Source: Myxococcales bacterium
GTDB taxonomy: Bacteria; Myxococcota_A; Polyangia; Nannocystales; Nannocystaceae
Assembly (NCBI GenBank): GCA_020633335.1
Contig: JACKDU010000005.1
Coordinates: 558,001-622,000 of the forward strand
Length of the DNA: 64,000 bases
Reading direction: 5' to 3'
Part shown: positions 18,148-26,955 of the stretch, one piece after another
Numbering within the stretch: position 1 is the first letter of the stretch
Layout of the letters: each line of letters begins with the position of its first letter
Position numbers and translations under genes: made by a program
Notes under the pieces: model-generated
Seen by the model: the letters and a program-made list of their open reading frames with translations, nothing else
Databases searched by the model: none
Told to the model about the DNA's origin: nothing

Positions 18148-20121
18148 CTAGAGCTTGGTGACGGTGGCGACGATCTCGACCGGATCGCCGCCGGCCGGGA
18201 CGTAGAAGCCGACCTCGTAGGTCGCGCCCTCGTCGTCCTGCATGTAGAGGGTGCTCTCCCCCTCGGGGAGCCGGTACTTCTCGCGGGCGCCGTCGTCGAG
18301 GCCGGGGATCGACTTCGCCGAGACCTTGCAGGCGTCGCTGAGCTCCGGGCACGAGAAGAAGCCGGGCTTCGCGTAGTTGTAGGGGGCGAGCGCGTCGGGG
18401 TCGTCGGCCGCCGGGCGGAGGTCGTCCTCGCCGACGAAGTAGAGGTAGGGCGCGCCCGCCCCGTCGCCGCTCGCCCGCCGGTAGTAGAAGTCGAGGCGCT
18501 TGTTGTTCTTCCAGTACTTGCCGAGGATGACGTTGGCGACCTTGTCGGACTGCTCCTGCATCTTCGGCCGGATCTGGGCGATCATGTCGGCGGCGGTGAG
18601 GCCGATCCAGATCCCCTTGAGGGAGAAGACCGGCGAGGCGTCGCCCTCGGCGATGTCCGGGACCCCGTCGCCGGTCGGGTCGTGGATCGCCACCTGGGCG
18701 ACCTCGAGGAGGAGCTCCCAGAGGAACTGGGGCGGCGGCACCGGCTCGTCGAGCGCCTTGAAGCGGCTCCAGCCCATCGGGATCTCGGGCGGGGGCGCCG
18801 GCGGCGGGAGGTTCTTGTCGCCGTCCGGGGTGCCGATCCAGATCCCGGTGTAGCAGGAGGTCTTGTTGCCGTTCGCCAGGAGGCAGCGCTCGTAGTAGTG
18901 GTCGGCGAAGGCGAGGAGGGCCGAGCGCGCGACCACCTGCTCCATCAGCCAGGGCTTTTGGGTCCAGATCGTCCCGTCGCCGACCGGCGCCCCCGGCATC
19001 TGGCCCATCGAGTCGACCCAGTCGCTCGGGTAGTTGGTCCGGCAGGCGGGGTCGTCGACGCAGGCGCCGACCAGGCCGTCGAGCTCGACCATCCGGAAGC
19101 GCATGTCGATCGTCGGTTTGTCGGTGAGGCCCTGGATCACGAGCTTCTCGGGGTCGAGGAAGTCGAAGGAGAGGATCGAGGGCTGGTCGGAGACGAACAT
19201 GTCGCCGCCGCCGACCGAGAGGTCGATGCCGTCGACCCAGCGGAGGTTCGAGTCGGCGACCACCCGCATCTTGAAGTCGGGGCCGAGGGCGTCGCTCTTG
19301 GTCTTGAAGGTGTCGTCGTCGGGGACCAGGATCCCCGGGTGCTCGCCGCTCGGGCCGAGGCGCTCGGCCAGCGGGGCCATGTCGTTGACCGCGTCCCAGA
19401 GGGTGATCTGGAGGAGCTTGCCCTCGGGATCGTCGACCGCCGGGTGGCTGACGAGGAGCGTCTGCTGGACGCCGGCGACCAGGTTGTCGATCGAGATGAA
19501 GGGCTGGGTGACGAAGATCCCGAGGCTCTCGGCGAGGAGCGCCGGGAAGGTGACCGCCAGGAGGTCCTTGTTGTCGTTGATGAAGGCGGCGAGCGGCGCG
19601 AGGCTGGTGCCGGTGACGACCGCGTTCGCGGGGGTCATCGTCAGCATCCGGACCAGCGAGAACTCGGGGCTGGTCTTCCACTCGGGGCCGTAGCTCTGGC
19701 CGAGCTCGGTGAGCGCGCAGTTGTGCTTGGGGTTCGGGCTGTTGTTCTTCCAGGTGGTGCCGCAGGAGGCCTGGATCGCCGAGAGCGCGTTGGCGAGCAT
19801 CGCCGTCGAGTCGACCTCGATGAGGACGAGATCGCGGGCCGCGGCCTCGCCGAAGACCTCGAGGGTCTTCTCCTTGTCCATCTCGAGGACCACCGGCGGC
19901 ACCGGCTCGTCGTCGATCCGCAGGAAGTATCGGGGCTGCGCGCTCCCCGGGGCGCCGGTGGTCGTCGCCGTGTCGCTCTCGCTGCCGGTGGTGCTCTCGG
20001 TGCCGCCGGTGCTCGTCGATCCGTCGCTCTCGCTGCCGCTCTGGCTGGTGGCCGTGTCGTCGCCGTTGCAGCCGGCGAGGGCGAGGGTGAGGCAGGCGGA
20101 GACGAGGCGGCGGCAGATCAT
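18148..20121 (-). CDS. paralogous lipoprotein 1 of 3, divergent, unknown function
   Basis: 657 residues with lipobox LTLALAGCNGDD and a Ser/Thr-rich linker (~25-60) typical of myxobacterial surface lipoproteins. It is a distant paralogue of the two genes downstream. Shared blocks: LTMTPANAVVTGTSLAPL, FLWELLLEVAQVAIHD, DFYYRRASG, YLYFVGEDDLR, YNYAKPGFF and STLYMQDDEGATYEVGF. It differs in having extra Cys pairs (CGTTWKNN, CVDDPACRTNYP, CLLANGNKTSC), which may form disulfides. Start taken at ATG 20121, next to the signal peptide; the frame is open to 20196. It is first of the series and probably heads the transcript. Confidence 0.83.
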   Translation of the reverse strand: MICRRLVSACLTLALAGCNGDDTATSQSGSESDGSTSTGGTESTTGSESDTATTTGAPGSAQPRYFLRIDDEPVPPVVLEMDKEKTLEVFGEAAARDLVLIEVDSTAMLANALSAIQASCGTTWKNNSPNPKHNCALTELGQSYGPEWKTSPEFSLVRMLTMTPANAVVTGTSLAPLAAFINDNKDLLAVTFPALLAESLGIFVTQPFISIDNLVAGVQQTLLVSHPAVDDPEGKLLQITLWDAVNDMAPLAERLGPSGEHPGILVPDDDTFKTKSDALGPDFKMRVVADSNLRWVDGIDLSVGGGDMFVSDQPSILSFDFLDPEKLVIQGLTDKPTIDMRFRMVELDGLVGACVDDPACRTNYPSDWVDSMGQMPGAPVGDGTIWTQKPWLMEQVVARSALLAFADHYYERCLLANGNKTSCYTGIWIGTPDGDKNLPPPAPPPEIPMGWSRFKALDEPVPPPQFLWELLLEVAQVAIHDPTGDGVPDIAEGDASPVFSLKGIWIGLTAADMIAQIRPKMQEQSDKVANVILGKYWKNNKRLDFYYRRASGDGAGAPYLYFVGEDDLRPAADDPDALAPYNYAKPGFFSCPELSDACKVSAKSIPGLDDGAREKYRLPEGESTLYMQDDEGATYEVGFYVPAGGDPVEIVATVTKL

Positions 20122-20342
20122 CGGTAGGCTCCAGGCTGCGCTTCGCGCTGCGCTTGGTCCCGGGATTATCGCACGAAGAGGCGCGTTCGGGAGCATCCGG
20201 ACGCTGGGGTCGGGAGACCTCGGGGGGTCGTGGAGGGCCCGGGGCGATCCCCTGGAGCCGATCCTCGGGGGGCCGCGAGCGCCCGCCGGAGCCCCCGCGC
20301 GGGGTGACTTTTGCCGGTCGAGGGACCGCTTTTCGGGCTGTC

Positions 20343-21143
20343 ATGTCCCCTACCTCTCGATATGCTGGCGCGGTGCTCCACCCCCGGTGCGGCCCACGAC
20401 TCTCGCTCTGCCTCTGCCTCGCCGCGGCTGGCCTCGGATTCACGACGCCCGCGTACGCCCTCGCCGGCCCGGATGACGGGGACGAGGGGGATCCGGGGAG
20501 CGAGGCTGCGGAGGGCGAGGACGCGGAGGGTGAGGACGCCGGCGCGGACGAGGGCGACGGCGAGGGGAGTGAGGCCGCGGGCCCCGAGGCGCCGGCCGGC
20601 GATCCGGCGGCCGCGCCGATGGTCGAGATCATCCCCCAGGACAAGCGGGTCCGCCACGACTGGTACGTCGGCTTCGGCTTCGGCGGCGGGGTGTCGATCG
20701 TCGACGTCACCACCGACAACGACCTCGGGCTCAGCACCAAGGGCGTGAAGTACGGGACCTCCGGCTTCATCCATGGCGGCGGCCGGATCCGCGAGGCGGT
20801 CTACATGGGCGCCCGGGTGGCGACGATCAACGGCGGCGCCCTCGGCGGGACCTCGCTCCTGGTCGAGGCGCTCTTCTTCCCGCTGCCGAAGCGGGGCCTC
20901 ATGCTCGGCGCGGCGATCGGCCCCTCGCTGCTCTACCGGACCAAGAACCCGACCGCGATGGCGGCGGTGATGGCCCGGCGGGACGGCGTTCCGGGGCTCG
21001 GCTTCGCCGCCGACGTCGGCTACGACTTCTGGCTCCTCCGCCGCTTCAACCTCGGGATCATCGCCCAGTTCAACGGCGCCCTGAACCCGCGCCAGGGGCG
21101 GATCCTCGGGGCGACGCTCGGGCTCCAGTTCAACTGGTACTGA
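20343..21143 (+). CDS. outer-membrane beta-barrel protein with acidic linker
   Basis: 266 residues from ATG 20343. A GTG at 20373 would give a neater signal peptide (LSLCLCLAAAGLGFTTPAYA). After cleavage comes a ~60-residue Glu/Asp/Gly/Ala linker (GDEGDPGSEAAEGEDAEGED). The last ~165 residues alternate polar and hydrophobic residues as beta-strands (WYVGFGFGGGVSIVDV, GGRIREAVYMGARVATI, GRILGATLGLQFNWY) and end in an aromatic residue, like OmpA/OmpW-type barrels. No specific family is recognised. The layout, acidic linker then small barrel, recurs at 45089-46342 in this window. It is divergent from the lipoprotein series and convergent with the kinase that follows. Confidence 0.75.
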   Translation: MSPTSRYAGAVLHPRCGPRLSLCLCLAAAGLGFTTPAYALAGPDDGDEGDPGSEAAEGEDAEGEDAGADEGDGEGSEAAGPEAPAGDPAAAPMVEIIPQDKRVRHDWYVGFGFGGGVSIVDVTTDNDLGLSTKGVKYGTSGFIHGGGRIREAVYMGARVATINGGALGGTSLLVEALFFPLPKRGLMLGAAIGPSLLYRTKNPTAMAAVMARRDGVPGLGFAADVGYDFWLLRRFNLGIIAQFNGALNPRQGRILGATLGLQFNWY

Positions 21144-21174
21144 GGCCAGGTCAGGGCCCCGGGGGCGCGCGCCC

Positions 21175-22818
21175 TCACGCCCCGGTGTCGCGGCCGTAGA
21201 GCCGCGGCGAGGGCTCGCGGGTGCGGTGGACGAGCGACGAGATCGACGAGTGGCCGCTCCGGGTCGAGGCGATCGTCCGGCTCCGTCGCCGCCAGAGGAT
21301 CGTGGTCACGCCGGTGGCGAGGATCACCGTGAGCCCGAGGGTGAGCGAGGCGAGGAAGGGGATCATGAAGCTCAGCGCGAGGCCGGCGAGGCCGAGCGCG
21401 GCGACGCCGATGTACCAGCGATCGACGCTCGCGCTCGCCTGCCCGAAGACCGCGATGATCGCCGTGAGGACGAAGCGATCGGCGGCCTCGGGCGGGAGAT
21501 CGATCGCCTGGGCGGAGATCGACGCGGCGATCGCCGCGACCGCGATCGACACGAGCATCGCCCCGATCCGCCGGTTGTAGCTGTGCCTCCGGAAGGTGTC
21601 GTGGGCGAGGAGGACGATCACGATGACCGAGCCGGCGAAGAGCACCTTCGACCAGAACGCGTAGTCCGCGAAGTCGCGGACGCTGCCGCTCTGCCGGAGG
21701 TAGAGGAGGATCGCCAGGAGCGTGACGGCGCTGACGCCGAGCCCCGCGAACATCAAGATCCGCTGGCGGAGCGCGACCGTCCGATCGTTCGCGGGATCGA
21801 GGGTGCGCGCCGGGTGCTCGGCGAGGACCGTGAGGAGCTCGTCCATCGACGCCCAGCGCTCGTTGGGATCGAGCGCGAGGGCGCGGAGGAGGGTCTCGCG
21901 GGCCCACCCGGGGACGTCGGAGGCCCGCGGCGGCGGCCGCATCGACCCGCCGAGGACCGCCTCGCGGAGCTCGCTGAAGCTCTCGCCGGCGAAGGGGCGC
22001 TCGCCGAAGAGCGCCTCGTAGAGGGCGACCGCGAAGCTGAACTGATCGGAGCGGGGATCGCTGTCGGCGCCGAGGAATTGCTCGGGGGACATGTAGCGCG
22101 GCGTCCCCATCAGCGCGCCGGTCGCGGTCAGGCGGGTGAGCGGCGCGTCGACGTCGGGCTCGTCGGGCTCGTCGGGCTCGTCGGGCGCCGGCGCGCTGCC
22201 GTCGGGGTGGGCGACCGCCGCGAGGCCGAAGTCGAGGACCTTCGCCCGCACCTCGCCGCGGGCGCTCTGCGCGTTCCGCCGCCGGATCATCACGTTGTCA
22301 GGCTTGAAGTCGCGGTGGACGACGCCGGCCTCGTGGGCCGCCTGGAGGCCGCGGCCGGCCTGGATGAAGACGTCGATGATCTCCGCCCACGAGAGCGCCT
22401 CGTCGGCGAGCCAGCGCGAGAGCTCGGTCCCCTCGATGTACTCCATGGCGACGTAGATCTGCCCGCGGTGCTCGCCGACGTCGTAGATCTGGACGACGTT
22501 GGGGTGGGAGATCCGGGCCATCGCCTGGGCCTCGCGGCGGAGCCGCTGGCCGGCCTTGGAGGTGAGCGCGTCGGTGCCGATCAGGAGCTTGATCGCTACC
22601 CGGCGATCGAGGGTCTCGTCGTAGGCCGCGTAGACCACCCCCATGCCGCCGGCGCCGATCTCGTGGAGGATCTGGAAGCGGCCGATCCTCGCGGCCGCGA
22701 GCGAGGGGCGGGCGAGCTGGCCCGAGCTCTCGTCGGGATGGGTGCGCGCGAGGCCCTCCTCGTGGGGTGCGTCGATCGTCTTGCCGGTCGGCAAGAGCAG
22801 CTCGGACGAGGCGGCCAT
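21175..22818 (-). CDS. Ser/Thr protein kinase with six-helix membrane domain
   Basis: 547 residues. Hanks kinase domain at ~48-325 with GAGGMGVVY P-loop, VAIKLLIG lysine, HRDFKPDNVM loop, VLDFGLAA metal site and MSPEQFLGADS. A run of four Asp-Glu-Pro triplets (9-base DNA repeat around 22148-22185) is inserted in the activation segment before the GTPRYMSPEQ. After the kinase come about six hydrophobic helices (ILMFAGLGVSAVTLLAILLY, VLFAGSVIVIVLLA, AMLVSIAVAAIAASISAQAI and so on) and no extracellular domain. It may therefore sense within the membrane. No neighbouring phosphatase or substrate gene is obvious. Confidence 0.92.
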   Translation of the reverse strand: MAASSELLLPTGKTIDAPHEEGLARTHPDESSGQLARPSLAAARIGRFQILHEIGAGGMGVVYAAYDETLDRRVAIKLLIGTDALTSKAGQRLRREAQAMARISHPNVVQIYDVGEHRGQIYVAMEYIEGTELSRWLADEALSWAEIIDVFIQAGRGLQAAHEAGVVHRDFKPDNVMIRRRNAQSARGEVRAKVLDFGLAAVAHPDGSAPAPDEPDEPDEPDVDAPLTRLTATGALMGTPRYMSPEQFLGADSDPRSDQFSFAVALYEALFGERPFAGESFSELREAVLGGSMRPPPRASDVPGWARETLLRALALDPNERWASMDELLTVLAEHPARTLDPANDRTVALRQRILMFAGLGVSAVTLLAILLYLRQSGSVRDFADYAFWSKVLFAGSVIVIVLLAHDTFRRHSYNRRIGAMLVSIAVAAIAASISAQAIDLPPEAADRFVLTAIIAVFGQASASVDRWYIGVAALGLAGLALSFMIPFLASLTLGLTVILATGVTTILWRRRSRTIASTRSGHSSISSLVHRTREPSPRLYGRDTGA

Positions 22819-22990
22819 CGCCGACGATTATGCCGCAGGGTCGTCGCAGGCGCGGACGGGCCGAGCAAGCGCTTCCGCGCGGCGGGGTGCAGAGGTCGTC
22901 GCCGGCGCGGCCGACGCCTGGGGGCTCGACGCCGAGAACGATGGGGGGCCGAGGCCGCGGCGCGGCGGCGCCGTCGCGCGCTCCAGTCGG

Positions 22991-23032
22991 CATGCTCTCA
23001 TGGTCATGTCTTTATGGTCATGTTTGTGTGGG
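22991..23032. repeat. 14-base-period element, copy C (three units)
   Basis: The clearest copy: CATGCTCTCATGGT, CATGTCTTTATGGT and CATGTTTGTGTGGG follow one another without gap at 22991, 23005 and 23019. CATG sits at the same phase in all three, and ATGGT ends the first two. The stretch is strikingly AT-rich for this genome. It lies in the gap between the kinase start (22818, minus) and the end of the CAP lipoprotein gene (23063, minus). Confidence 0.6.
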
Positions 23033-23062
23033 CGGTCGCTCGTCGCGCCGTGATCGTGGGCG

Positions 23063-24808
23063 CTACTTGCCCTTCGGCGCGGTCTTCGACGCGAGGATCA
23101 CGATCAGGACGATCGACCCCTTGCGCTCGCCGGCGCTGATCGTGGCGACGCCGATCCCGAGGCCGTCGGCCGGCGCCCGCTCGCCCCAGAGGTCGAGATC
23201 GGCGAGGGCGCCGTAGTCGTTGGCGGTGATCTGCTGGGTCGAGATCGCCGCGTAGGCGCTCGCCTGAAACTGGGCGTCGAGGCGCCTTCGGGCCGCGTCG
23301 GCGTCGCCGCTGGCGATCCCGTCGGCGAGCCCCTGGGCCATCGGATCGAGGCTCGGATCCCAGGCGAGGCGCGGCAGGCTGGCGGCGGCGCGGCGGCGAT
23401 CGACCTTCGCGTGGAGATCGGCGACCGGATCGTCGGGGGCGGCCTCGGGCGGCGCGAAGAAGTTCTGGGTGATGAAGATCGGCCGCGGCGCGCCGGCTGC
23501 CTCGGACTCGGGCGGGCCGATCACCGCGCCGATTCCGACCGCGACGACGTCGTCGGCGAGGATGTTGATCCGGTGGCCGGGGCTGTTCATCAGCGCCTCG
23601 TGGATCGTCTCGGGGCCGTAGCCGCGGCCGACGTTCTCGCGGAGCGTGCGGGTGACGAAGCCCGCCTTCTTGAAGCGATCGCCGGCCTCGCCGGTGGTCG
23701 GCGAGCGGTGGCCGAGGAAGTCGTGATCGACCATGTCTTGGGAGTGGGCGCGGGCGATCGCGGCGGCGGCGTTGTCCCAGCGGAGGGCAGGGAGGCCGCG
23801 CTGGGTGCGGGCGTGGTTGAGCGCGGCGAAGGACGAGCGCTCGATCGCGGCGACGTCGACCCCGGGCTCGACCGTCTCGATCCGGGTGACGATCGTCCGC
23901 GGCGCCTGGACGCCGCAGTAGATCGAGAAGTTGGCGGCGACCTCGGGGCCGTGGGGGCCGCTGGCGAGGACCTCGACGCGGTGGCCGCCCTCGCCCCGGC
24001 AGGGGACCTCGGCGCTGAAGCGGGCGCCCTTGCCGTTGCCGCCGCGGACGTCGATCCGCCGCCAGGTGCCGTCGGGATCGACGACCTCGACCCGCGGGTC
24101 CTGGCGGCCGGCGAGGAGGCGGCCGGCGATCTTGAGGGTGCCGCGGGCGGCGAGCTCGAGGGGCATCGGCTCGAGCGCGACCGTGCGCTCGGTGGCGACG
24201 ACGATCATCCGGGTGAGGCCGCCCTCGACCTCGGCGATCCCGACCCCGAGCCAGCCCTCGCCGGCCGGCGAGGCGATCGATGTCCCCTCGCCGGCGAGCG
24301 CCCGGAAGGCCTCGGCGCAGCCGGAGGCGGCGGGGGTGGTCCCGCAGGGGGCGGCGACCTCGACGATCGCCACCCGCGGCGGCGGCTCGACCATCCCCGA
24401 CCAGACCATCAGCCCCTCGATCAGCGAGCTCGGCATGTGGAAGCGATCGGGGGCGGTGCGGGCGAGCTCGCGGGCGACCCGGCTGAGGCCGGGGTCGTGG
24501 CGCATCCCCGAGCCGGCGAGGGCGGCGAGGAGCGCGTCCTCGCCGGGGCCGAGCGGGTGCTTGGCCGGCACCCCGTAGCGATCGACGGGCGCGGTCGAGA
24601 GGCGGGCCTCGACCAGCTCGGAGCGGATCCCCGCGATCCCGCCGCCGCTCTGGACCTCGGTCGCGCCGTCCGGGAGGGTCTCGGCGCCGCGGCTGGGCGC
24701 GCGCCCGCCGGAGCTCGTGGGGCCGGCGCAGGCCGGGAGGAGGCCGAGAGAGGCCGCGAGGCCGGCGACGAGGAGGGCGCGGGGGCGGGGGAGCTTGGGT
24801 GGCGTCAT
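23063..24808 (-). CDS. CAP-domain (SCP/PR1-like) lipoprotein
   Basis: 581 residues. Signal peptide with lipobox LGLLPACAG. The first ~330 residues have a beta-rich, partly repeated structure of unknown family. A CAP domain follows at ~335-460: ALNHARTQRGLPALRWD, AHSQDMVDHDFLGHRSP with the conserved His-Glu-type cleft residues, and IHEALMNSPGHRINIL. Bacterial CAP proteins are secreted and bind lipids or act as proteases; the role is mostly unknown. The last ~120 residues are an extra domain. Its ATG overlaps the stop of the CBM9 gene upstream (ATGA), so translation is coupled. The upstream frame to 25249 is a shadow of that gene. Confidence 0.85.
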   Translation of the reverse strand: MTPPKLPRPRALLVAGLAASLGLLPACAGPTSSGGRAPSRGAETLPDGATEVQSGGGIAGIRSELVEARLSTAPVDRYGVPAKHPLGPGEDALLAALAGSGMRHDPGLSRVARELARTAPDRFHMPSSLIEGLMVWSGMVEPPPRVAIVEVAAPCGTTPAASGCAEAFRALAGEGTSIASPAGEGWLGVGIAEVEGGLTRMIVVATERTVALEPMPLELAARGTLKIAGRLLAGRQDPRVEVVDPDGTWRRIDVRGGNGKGARFSAEVPCRGEGGHRVEVLASGPHGPEVAANFSIYCGVQAPRTIVTRIETVEPGVDVAAIERSSFAALNHARTQRGLPALRWDNAAAAIARAHSQDMVDHDFLGHRSPTTGEAGDRFKKAGFVTRTLRENVGRGYGPETIHEALMNSPGHRINILADDVVAVGIGAVIGPPESEAAGAPRPIFITQNFFAPPEAAPDDPVADLHAKVDRRRAAASLPRLAWDPSLDPMAQGLADGIASGDADAARRRLDAQFQASAYAAISTQQITANDYGALADLDLWGERAPADGLGIGVATISAGERKGSIVLIVILASKTAPKGK

Positions 24809-26097
24809 CGGAGCTCGACCTCGGCGGCGTTTTGCCAGGCGTGGAAGTCGGGGGTGAGGGTGGGGCTGAGGGCGAGCCCGAGGCTGCGCTTGCGATCCGG
24901 GCGCTCGAGGCGAAAGACGTTGAGGCGGAGCCGCTGGCCCGGGCGCGGCGGGCAGGTGATCGTGGTCTCGGCGCAGAGCTCGTCCCAGGGGATCGCCGCC
25001 TCGACGCTCCAGCCGCGATCGCGGTCGCCCGCGTCGTTGAGGGTGCCGTCGCGCTGGACGGCGGTCGTCCAGGCCGAGTCCCAGGCCTCGTCGCCCTTGC
25101 GGTAGGTCGGGAAGCGGGCGTCGAAGGTGAGCCCCGAGGCGGCGACCTGGTACTCGAGGTAGCGGCGCCCCGAGCCGTCGCCGGCGACGAAGACCTCGAA
25201 GGCCTCCTGCTGGTAGAGGGGATCGTCCTGGGCTTCGAAGGTGGTCCAAAGGTCAGGATCGGGGAGGCGGCCGGCGACCAGGAGGTGACGGTCGTCCCAG
25301 GCGAGCCAGACCTCGGTCGGCGGGTCGGGGTGGGGCTCTCCGCCGAGGCTCTCGACCAGGGCCGCGCCCGGCCCCTGCCAGGCGGCCTCGTCGAGGGCGC
25401 CGTCGATCGTGATCGCCCCCGCGTCGACGCGGGCGGCGACGAGCGCGGTCGGCCGTCGGAGCACCGGCGCGAGGCCGAGGAAGGCGCGGCCGTCGGCGCT
25501 CCGGGGGCCGGCGATCGCCGGCACGCGCCGGCCGCGGGCGTCGATCACCTCGAGCTCGATGATCACCGTCGACGGGTGCCAGGGCGCCGGGAGATCGAGG
25601 TCTGCCTCCACCCGGTCGCCGCCGAGGTCGAGGTCGACGGCGCGGTCGCGGGGATCGGCGATCGTCGGCGTCGGTCGGACCTCCTCGCGGCTGGCGCTGC
25701 GGGGGGAGCGGAGCGCCAGGCGGCCGTGGAGGCCGTCGCGCGGGCCGGTGATCGAGAAGGACACGTGGAGCGGCTCCCCCGGGAGGGCGGGCGCGGGGGC
25801 GAGCTCGACCTCGGTGATCCGCACCCCGCCGGGGAAGTCTACGCCGCCCGCGGGGGCGATCTTCCCGGGCGCTGCCGCGCCGGGGGCGGCGATCAGGGTC
25901 GCCTCGACGGGCGGCTCCGCGCGGGCCACGACCTCGGGATCGACGCAGGCGAGCGCGGGCGCGAGCGGGAGCGCGAGGGCGAGCGCGCGGGCTGGCGTCG
26001 CCCGCCTCCGATCCGGGCCGCCGGGGATCCTGCTCTCTCGAACATGTCTACATAGACATGTCTTGAAGGTCCCCTCGTTTGGCCCCGGCTCCACCAT
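24805..26097 (-). CDS. lipoprotein with CBM9-type carbohydrate-binding domain
   Basis: 430 residues. The C-terminal ~210 residues match the family 9 carbohydrate-binding fold common in secreted proteins (ITIDGALDEAAWQ, VWLAWDDRHLLVAGRLPDPD, FEVFVAGDGSGRRYLEYQV, WSVEAAIPWDEL). The N-terminal half looks like an immunoglobulin-like region. A lipoprotein signal (LALPLAPALACVDPE) is clear, but it begins ~35 residues after the only possible ATG/GTG starts (26097/26094). Between them there is no ATG, GTG or TTG in frame, and the stretch holds the 14-base element D. The start is thus uncertain. It overlaps the CAP gene by four bases. Confidence 0.78.
   Translation of the reverse strand: MVEPGPNEGTFKTCLCRHVRESRIPGGPDRRRATPARALALALPLAPALACVDPEVVARAEPPVEATLIAAPGAAAPGKIAPAGGVDFPGGVRITEVELAPAPALPGEPLHVSFSITGPRDGLHGRLALRSPRSASREEVRPTPTIADPRDRAVDLDLGGDRVEADLDLPAPWHPSTVIIELEVIDARGRRVPAIAGPRSADGRAFLGLAPVLRRPTALVAARVDAGAITIDGALDEAAWQGPGAALVESLGGEPHPDPPTEVWLAWDDRHLLVAGRLPDPDLWTTFEAQDDPLYQQEAFEVFVAGDGSGRRYLEYQVAASGLTFDARFPTYRKGDEAWDSAWTTAVQRDGTLNDAGDRDRGWSVEAAIPWDELCAETTITCPPRPGQRLRLNVFRLERPDRKRSLGLALSPTLTPDFHAWQNAAEVELR
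26029..26070. repeat. 14-base-period element, copy D, with a perfect palindrome
   Basis: CCTGCTCTCTCGAA, CATGTCTACATAGA and CATGTCTTGAAGGT follow at 26029, 26043 and 26057. The first unit shares TGCTCTC with the first unit of copy C. Inside it, ACATGTCTA (26042-26050) and TAGACATGT (26053-26061) form a perfect 9-base inverted repeat around CA. It sits in the 5' region of the CBM9 lipoprotein gene. Confidence 0.55.
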
Positions 26098-26119
26098 CGC
26101 GGCCGCCCAGCCCAGGGAC

Positions 26120-26854
26120 TCAGAAGCGGACGACGAAGCCGCCGGGGCTCGCCGGCAGGGGGCCGGCGCGGGGATCGAGATCGTCGGCCTGCTCCTCGCG
26201 GGCCGCCTTGATCGCGATCCCGGTGATCGCCCCCGCCGACGCGGCGATCGCCGCGACCGTCACCCAGAAGTACCACTTCTTGATGATCTTCTCGCGCGGC
26301 GGCGGCGGCTTGGGGGCGGGCTTCGGCGGCGCCGGCTTGGGGCGGAGGGCGGCGATCCGCGCGGCCCGGGCTTGGTCGAGCTCGTCGCGGTGGGTCGACG
26401 CCGGCTCGTCGGCGACCGCCCCGCGGGAGCGCTCCTGGAGCGCCTCGATCCGCGCGCTGGCGGCCTCGCGAGCGTCGCTGGCGTCCTCGGGGAGCGCCTT
26501 GCGGTGGGCCTTCCACGCCTTGATCGCCCGCTCGTAGTCGGCGAGCGCCTCATGGGCCTCGGCCTCGGCCTGCCAGGTCGCGGCGCTGGGGTCGGCCTCG
26601 CGGGCGGCGACCGCGAGATCGCGGGCGCTGCCGAGGTCGCCGCTCTCCTGGGCCCCGGCGATCGTCGTCGTTGGTTGGGTCGGGGCTGGGGCCGCAGGCG
26701 GGGCGGCATGCGCGGGCGCGGCCGCCAGCGTGAAGGTGGCGCTGAGGGTGACGGCGAGGGCGCCGGCGAGGGCGCTGGTGAGCGCGCGCGTACGCCGGGC
26801 GGCGACTGGCGCTCGGCATGCTCGGGGATCTTGCGGGCCTCGGCTCGACGGCAT
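26120..26854 (-). CDS. secreted TPR-like protein with C-terminal membrane helix
   Basis: 244 residues. A signal peptide (LTSALAGALAVTLSATFTLA, cleaved near AHAAPP) is followed by a short TPR-like helical region (ARDLAVAAREADPSAATWQA, EALADYERAIKAWKAHRKAL), then a Pro/Lys linker (RPKPAPPKPAPKPPPPREK). A membrane helix comes after KKWYFWVTVAAIAASAGAITG. The K-K-W-(Y/W)-F-W motif before the terminal helix is a common layout in myxobacterial TPR proteins. It is the first gene of the run leading to the CBM9 and CAP lipoproteins. Function unknown. Confidence 0.78.
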   Translation of the reverse strand: MPSSRGPQDPRACRAPVAARRTRALTSALAGALAVTLSATFTLAAAPAHAAPPAAPAPTQPTTTIAGAQESGDLGSARDLAVAAREADPSAATWQAEAEAHEALADYERAIKAWKAHRKALPEDASDAREAASARIEALQERSRGAVADEPASTHRDELDQARAARIAALRPKPAPPKPAPKPPPPREKIIKKWYFWVTVAAIAASAGAITGIAIKAAREEQADDLDPRAGPLPASPGGFVVRF

Positions 26855-26955
26855 CGCCGCTTCTCGGGGGCTGAGGATAACACCTTCGCCTCGCGGGCGC
26901 GCGCTCGGGGGCGTTTTGATCGCGGCCTTGGCGCACTCGCGGCGCAGGGCACCCC

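Noticed and set aside
14709..18161. Long plus-strand open frame of ~1150 codons
   Set aside because: Complement of the paralogous lipoproteins, which have lipoboxes and mutual homology; no recognisable domain in the antisense frame.
22148..22185. CRISPR-like short repeats
   Set aside because: A 9-base coding repeat for Asp-Glu-Pro with no spacers.
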